NCBI GenBank assembly: GCA_018069465.1
Contig: JAGPUW010000025.1
Location: 1 to 64,000 of the forward strand
Direction of reading: 5' to 3'
Length of the DNA stretch: 64,000 bases
DNA from: Gammaproteobacteria bacterium
GTDB taxonomy: Bacteria > Pseudomonadota > Gammaproteobacteria > Pseudomonadales > Porticoccaceae
Shown here: positions 63,322 to 64,000 of the stretch, one piece after another
Layout: each line of letters begins with the position of its first letter
Numbering within the stretch: the first letter of the stretch is position 1
Notes under the pieces: generated by a model
What the model was told of the DNA's origin: nothing
Databases searched by the model: none
The model's input: the letters and a program-made list of their open reading frames with translations, nothing else
Translations under genes and position numbers: made by a program

Positions 63322-64000
63322 TTGAAAGACACCATTAAAAAACTGCTGAACGCCATGCTCGGCAGTCTCCGTGATTTACTGCCGATCGTGTTGGTGATCC
63401 TTTTCTTTCAATACGTTGTGCTACAGCAAGCCCTGCCCGATGTTGCCCAACTACTACTCGGTGTAGTCTTTGTGGTTCTTGGTTTAACCTTTTTTATTCA
63501 CGGCCTGGAGCAGGGTTTATTCCCCATTGGCGAATCCATGGCTCACGCTTTTGCCCGCAAGGGCAGTGTCTTCTGGCTGCTGACTTTTGCCTTTTGTTTA
63601 GGCTTTGGCACCACCGTTGCCGAGCCCGCCCTAATAGCCGTGGCCGAAGAGGCGGCACAGGTTGCCGCGACTGGGCAAATGATCGAATCAAGTGCTGCGG
63701 CAAAATCTCAGTACGCTACTGGCCTGCGCTTTACCGTGGCTTTTTCTGTCGGTTTGGCCATCGTTATTGGCGTTATGCGCATCCTCAAAGGTTGGCCCAT
63801 TCACTGGCTGATTATCGGTGGCTACGTACTCGTGGTGATCATGACCTTCTTCGCCCCACAGGAGATTATCGGCATCGCCTACGACTCCGGGGGTGTCACT
63901 ACCTCAACCATCACCGTGCCACTGGTGACCGCTCTCGGTGTTGGTTTGGCATCATCCATTCAGGGGCGCAATCCGATGATTGACGGCTTTGGCCTGATCG
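63322..64000 (+). CDS. DUF1538 family membrane protein (5' part, cut by window end)
   Basis: At least 226 residues are visible before the window ends without a stop. They include several transmembrane segments ([15 protein letters not shown] near residue 21, [20 protein letters not shown] and others), the family motif [15 protein letters not shown], and [18 protein letters not shown]. This matches DUF1538, transporter-like membrane proteins of unknown substrate. The first in-frame start is a TTG at 63322 just after an in-frame stop; an ATG at 63355 is an alternative. Confidence 0.82.
   Translation, partial: MKDTIKKLLNAMLGSLRDLLPIVLVILFFQYVVLQQALPDVAQLLLGVVFVVLGLTFFIHGLEQGLFPIGESMAHAFARKGSVFWLLTFAFCLGFGTTVAEPALIAVAEEAAQVAATGQMIESSAAAKSQYATGLRFTVAFSVGLAIVIGVMRILKGWPIHWLIIGGYVLVVIMTFFAPQEIIGIAYDSGGVTTSTITVPLVTALGVGLASSIQGRNPMIDGFGLI

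Noticed and set aside
1-64000. CRISPR arrays, tRNA and rRNA genes
   Set aside because: No regularly spaced direct repeats with unique spacers, no cloverleaf with CCA end and no rRNA signature were seen by eye; a tRNA or covariance-model search would settle this.

Overview
The window looks like a chromosomal segment of a marine-type gammaproteobacterium, probably near the Cellvibrionales/Spongiibacteraceae or Pseudomonas-like lineages. This is inferred from gene order: leuC-leuD-asd-usg-fimV-truA-trpF-accD-folC-dedD-cvpA-purF-metZ runs as in Pseudomonas, and topA next to a DUF6586-like gene and rlmKL next to rmf also match that group. I see no rRNA, tRNA, prophage or CRISPR array.

Layout. 1-2.6 kb: an intergenic area with short direct repeats resembling an IS end, then two exported proteins, one of unknown function and one a phosphatase-like protein. 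2.6-4.3 kb: a PsiE-like membrane protein followed by a DUF2235 (Tle1-like) hydrolase. 4.4-8.6 kb: a bufferin-type RiPP metallophore locus, made of a TSUP transporter on the opposite strand, a DUF2282 precursor (BufA1), a natural fusion of the DUF692/MNIO enzyme and its DUF2063 partner (BufB-BufC), an ECF sigma factor and an overlapping membrane anti-sigma factor. An ECF-like promoter (GGAATC-N16-CGTC) lies just upstream of bufA.

8.7-22.2 kb: an accessory catabolic cluster with five SDR dehydrogenases, two paralogous zinc alcohol dehydrogenases, an SMP-30 lactonase, an APH-like kinase with a DUF6285 partner, a DUF7064/7065-like protein, a luciferase-like flavin monooxygenase and a LigB/DODA-type extradiol dioxygenase. 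The substrate cannot be read from sequence, but the set fits oxidation of an alicyclic or aromatic alcohol or ketone. A 141-bp MITE-like palindromic element sits inside it.

22.1-26.1 kb: a moxR-DUF58-tgpA operon. 26.2-42.2 kb: the conserved housekeeping block on the minus strand, ending with leuCD and a divergent LysR regulator; leuB is not in its usual place between leuD and asd. 42.2-44.3 kb: mnmC, whose methyltransferase half looks degenerate.

44.5-49.6 kb: two amidohydrolases, a truncated haemoglobin and a cyclic-nucleotide-binding protein. A tandem duplication appears to have decayed reciprocally here: the first copy keeps the amidohydrolase and has lost the regulator, while the second has lost the amidohydrolase and kept the regulator. 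49.6-64 kb: topA, a universal stress protein, slt, tatD, a SirB1-like protein, a glutaredoxin-like protein, rlmKL, rmf, modBC without modA, and the 5' part of a DUF1538 membrane protein cut by the window end.
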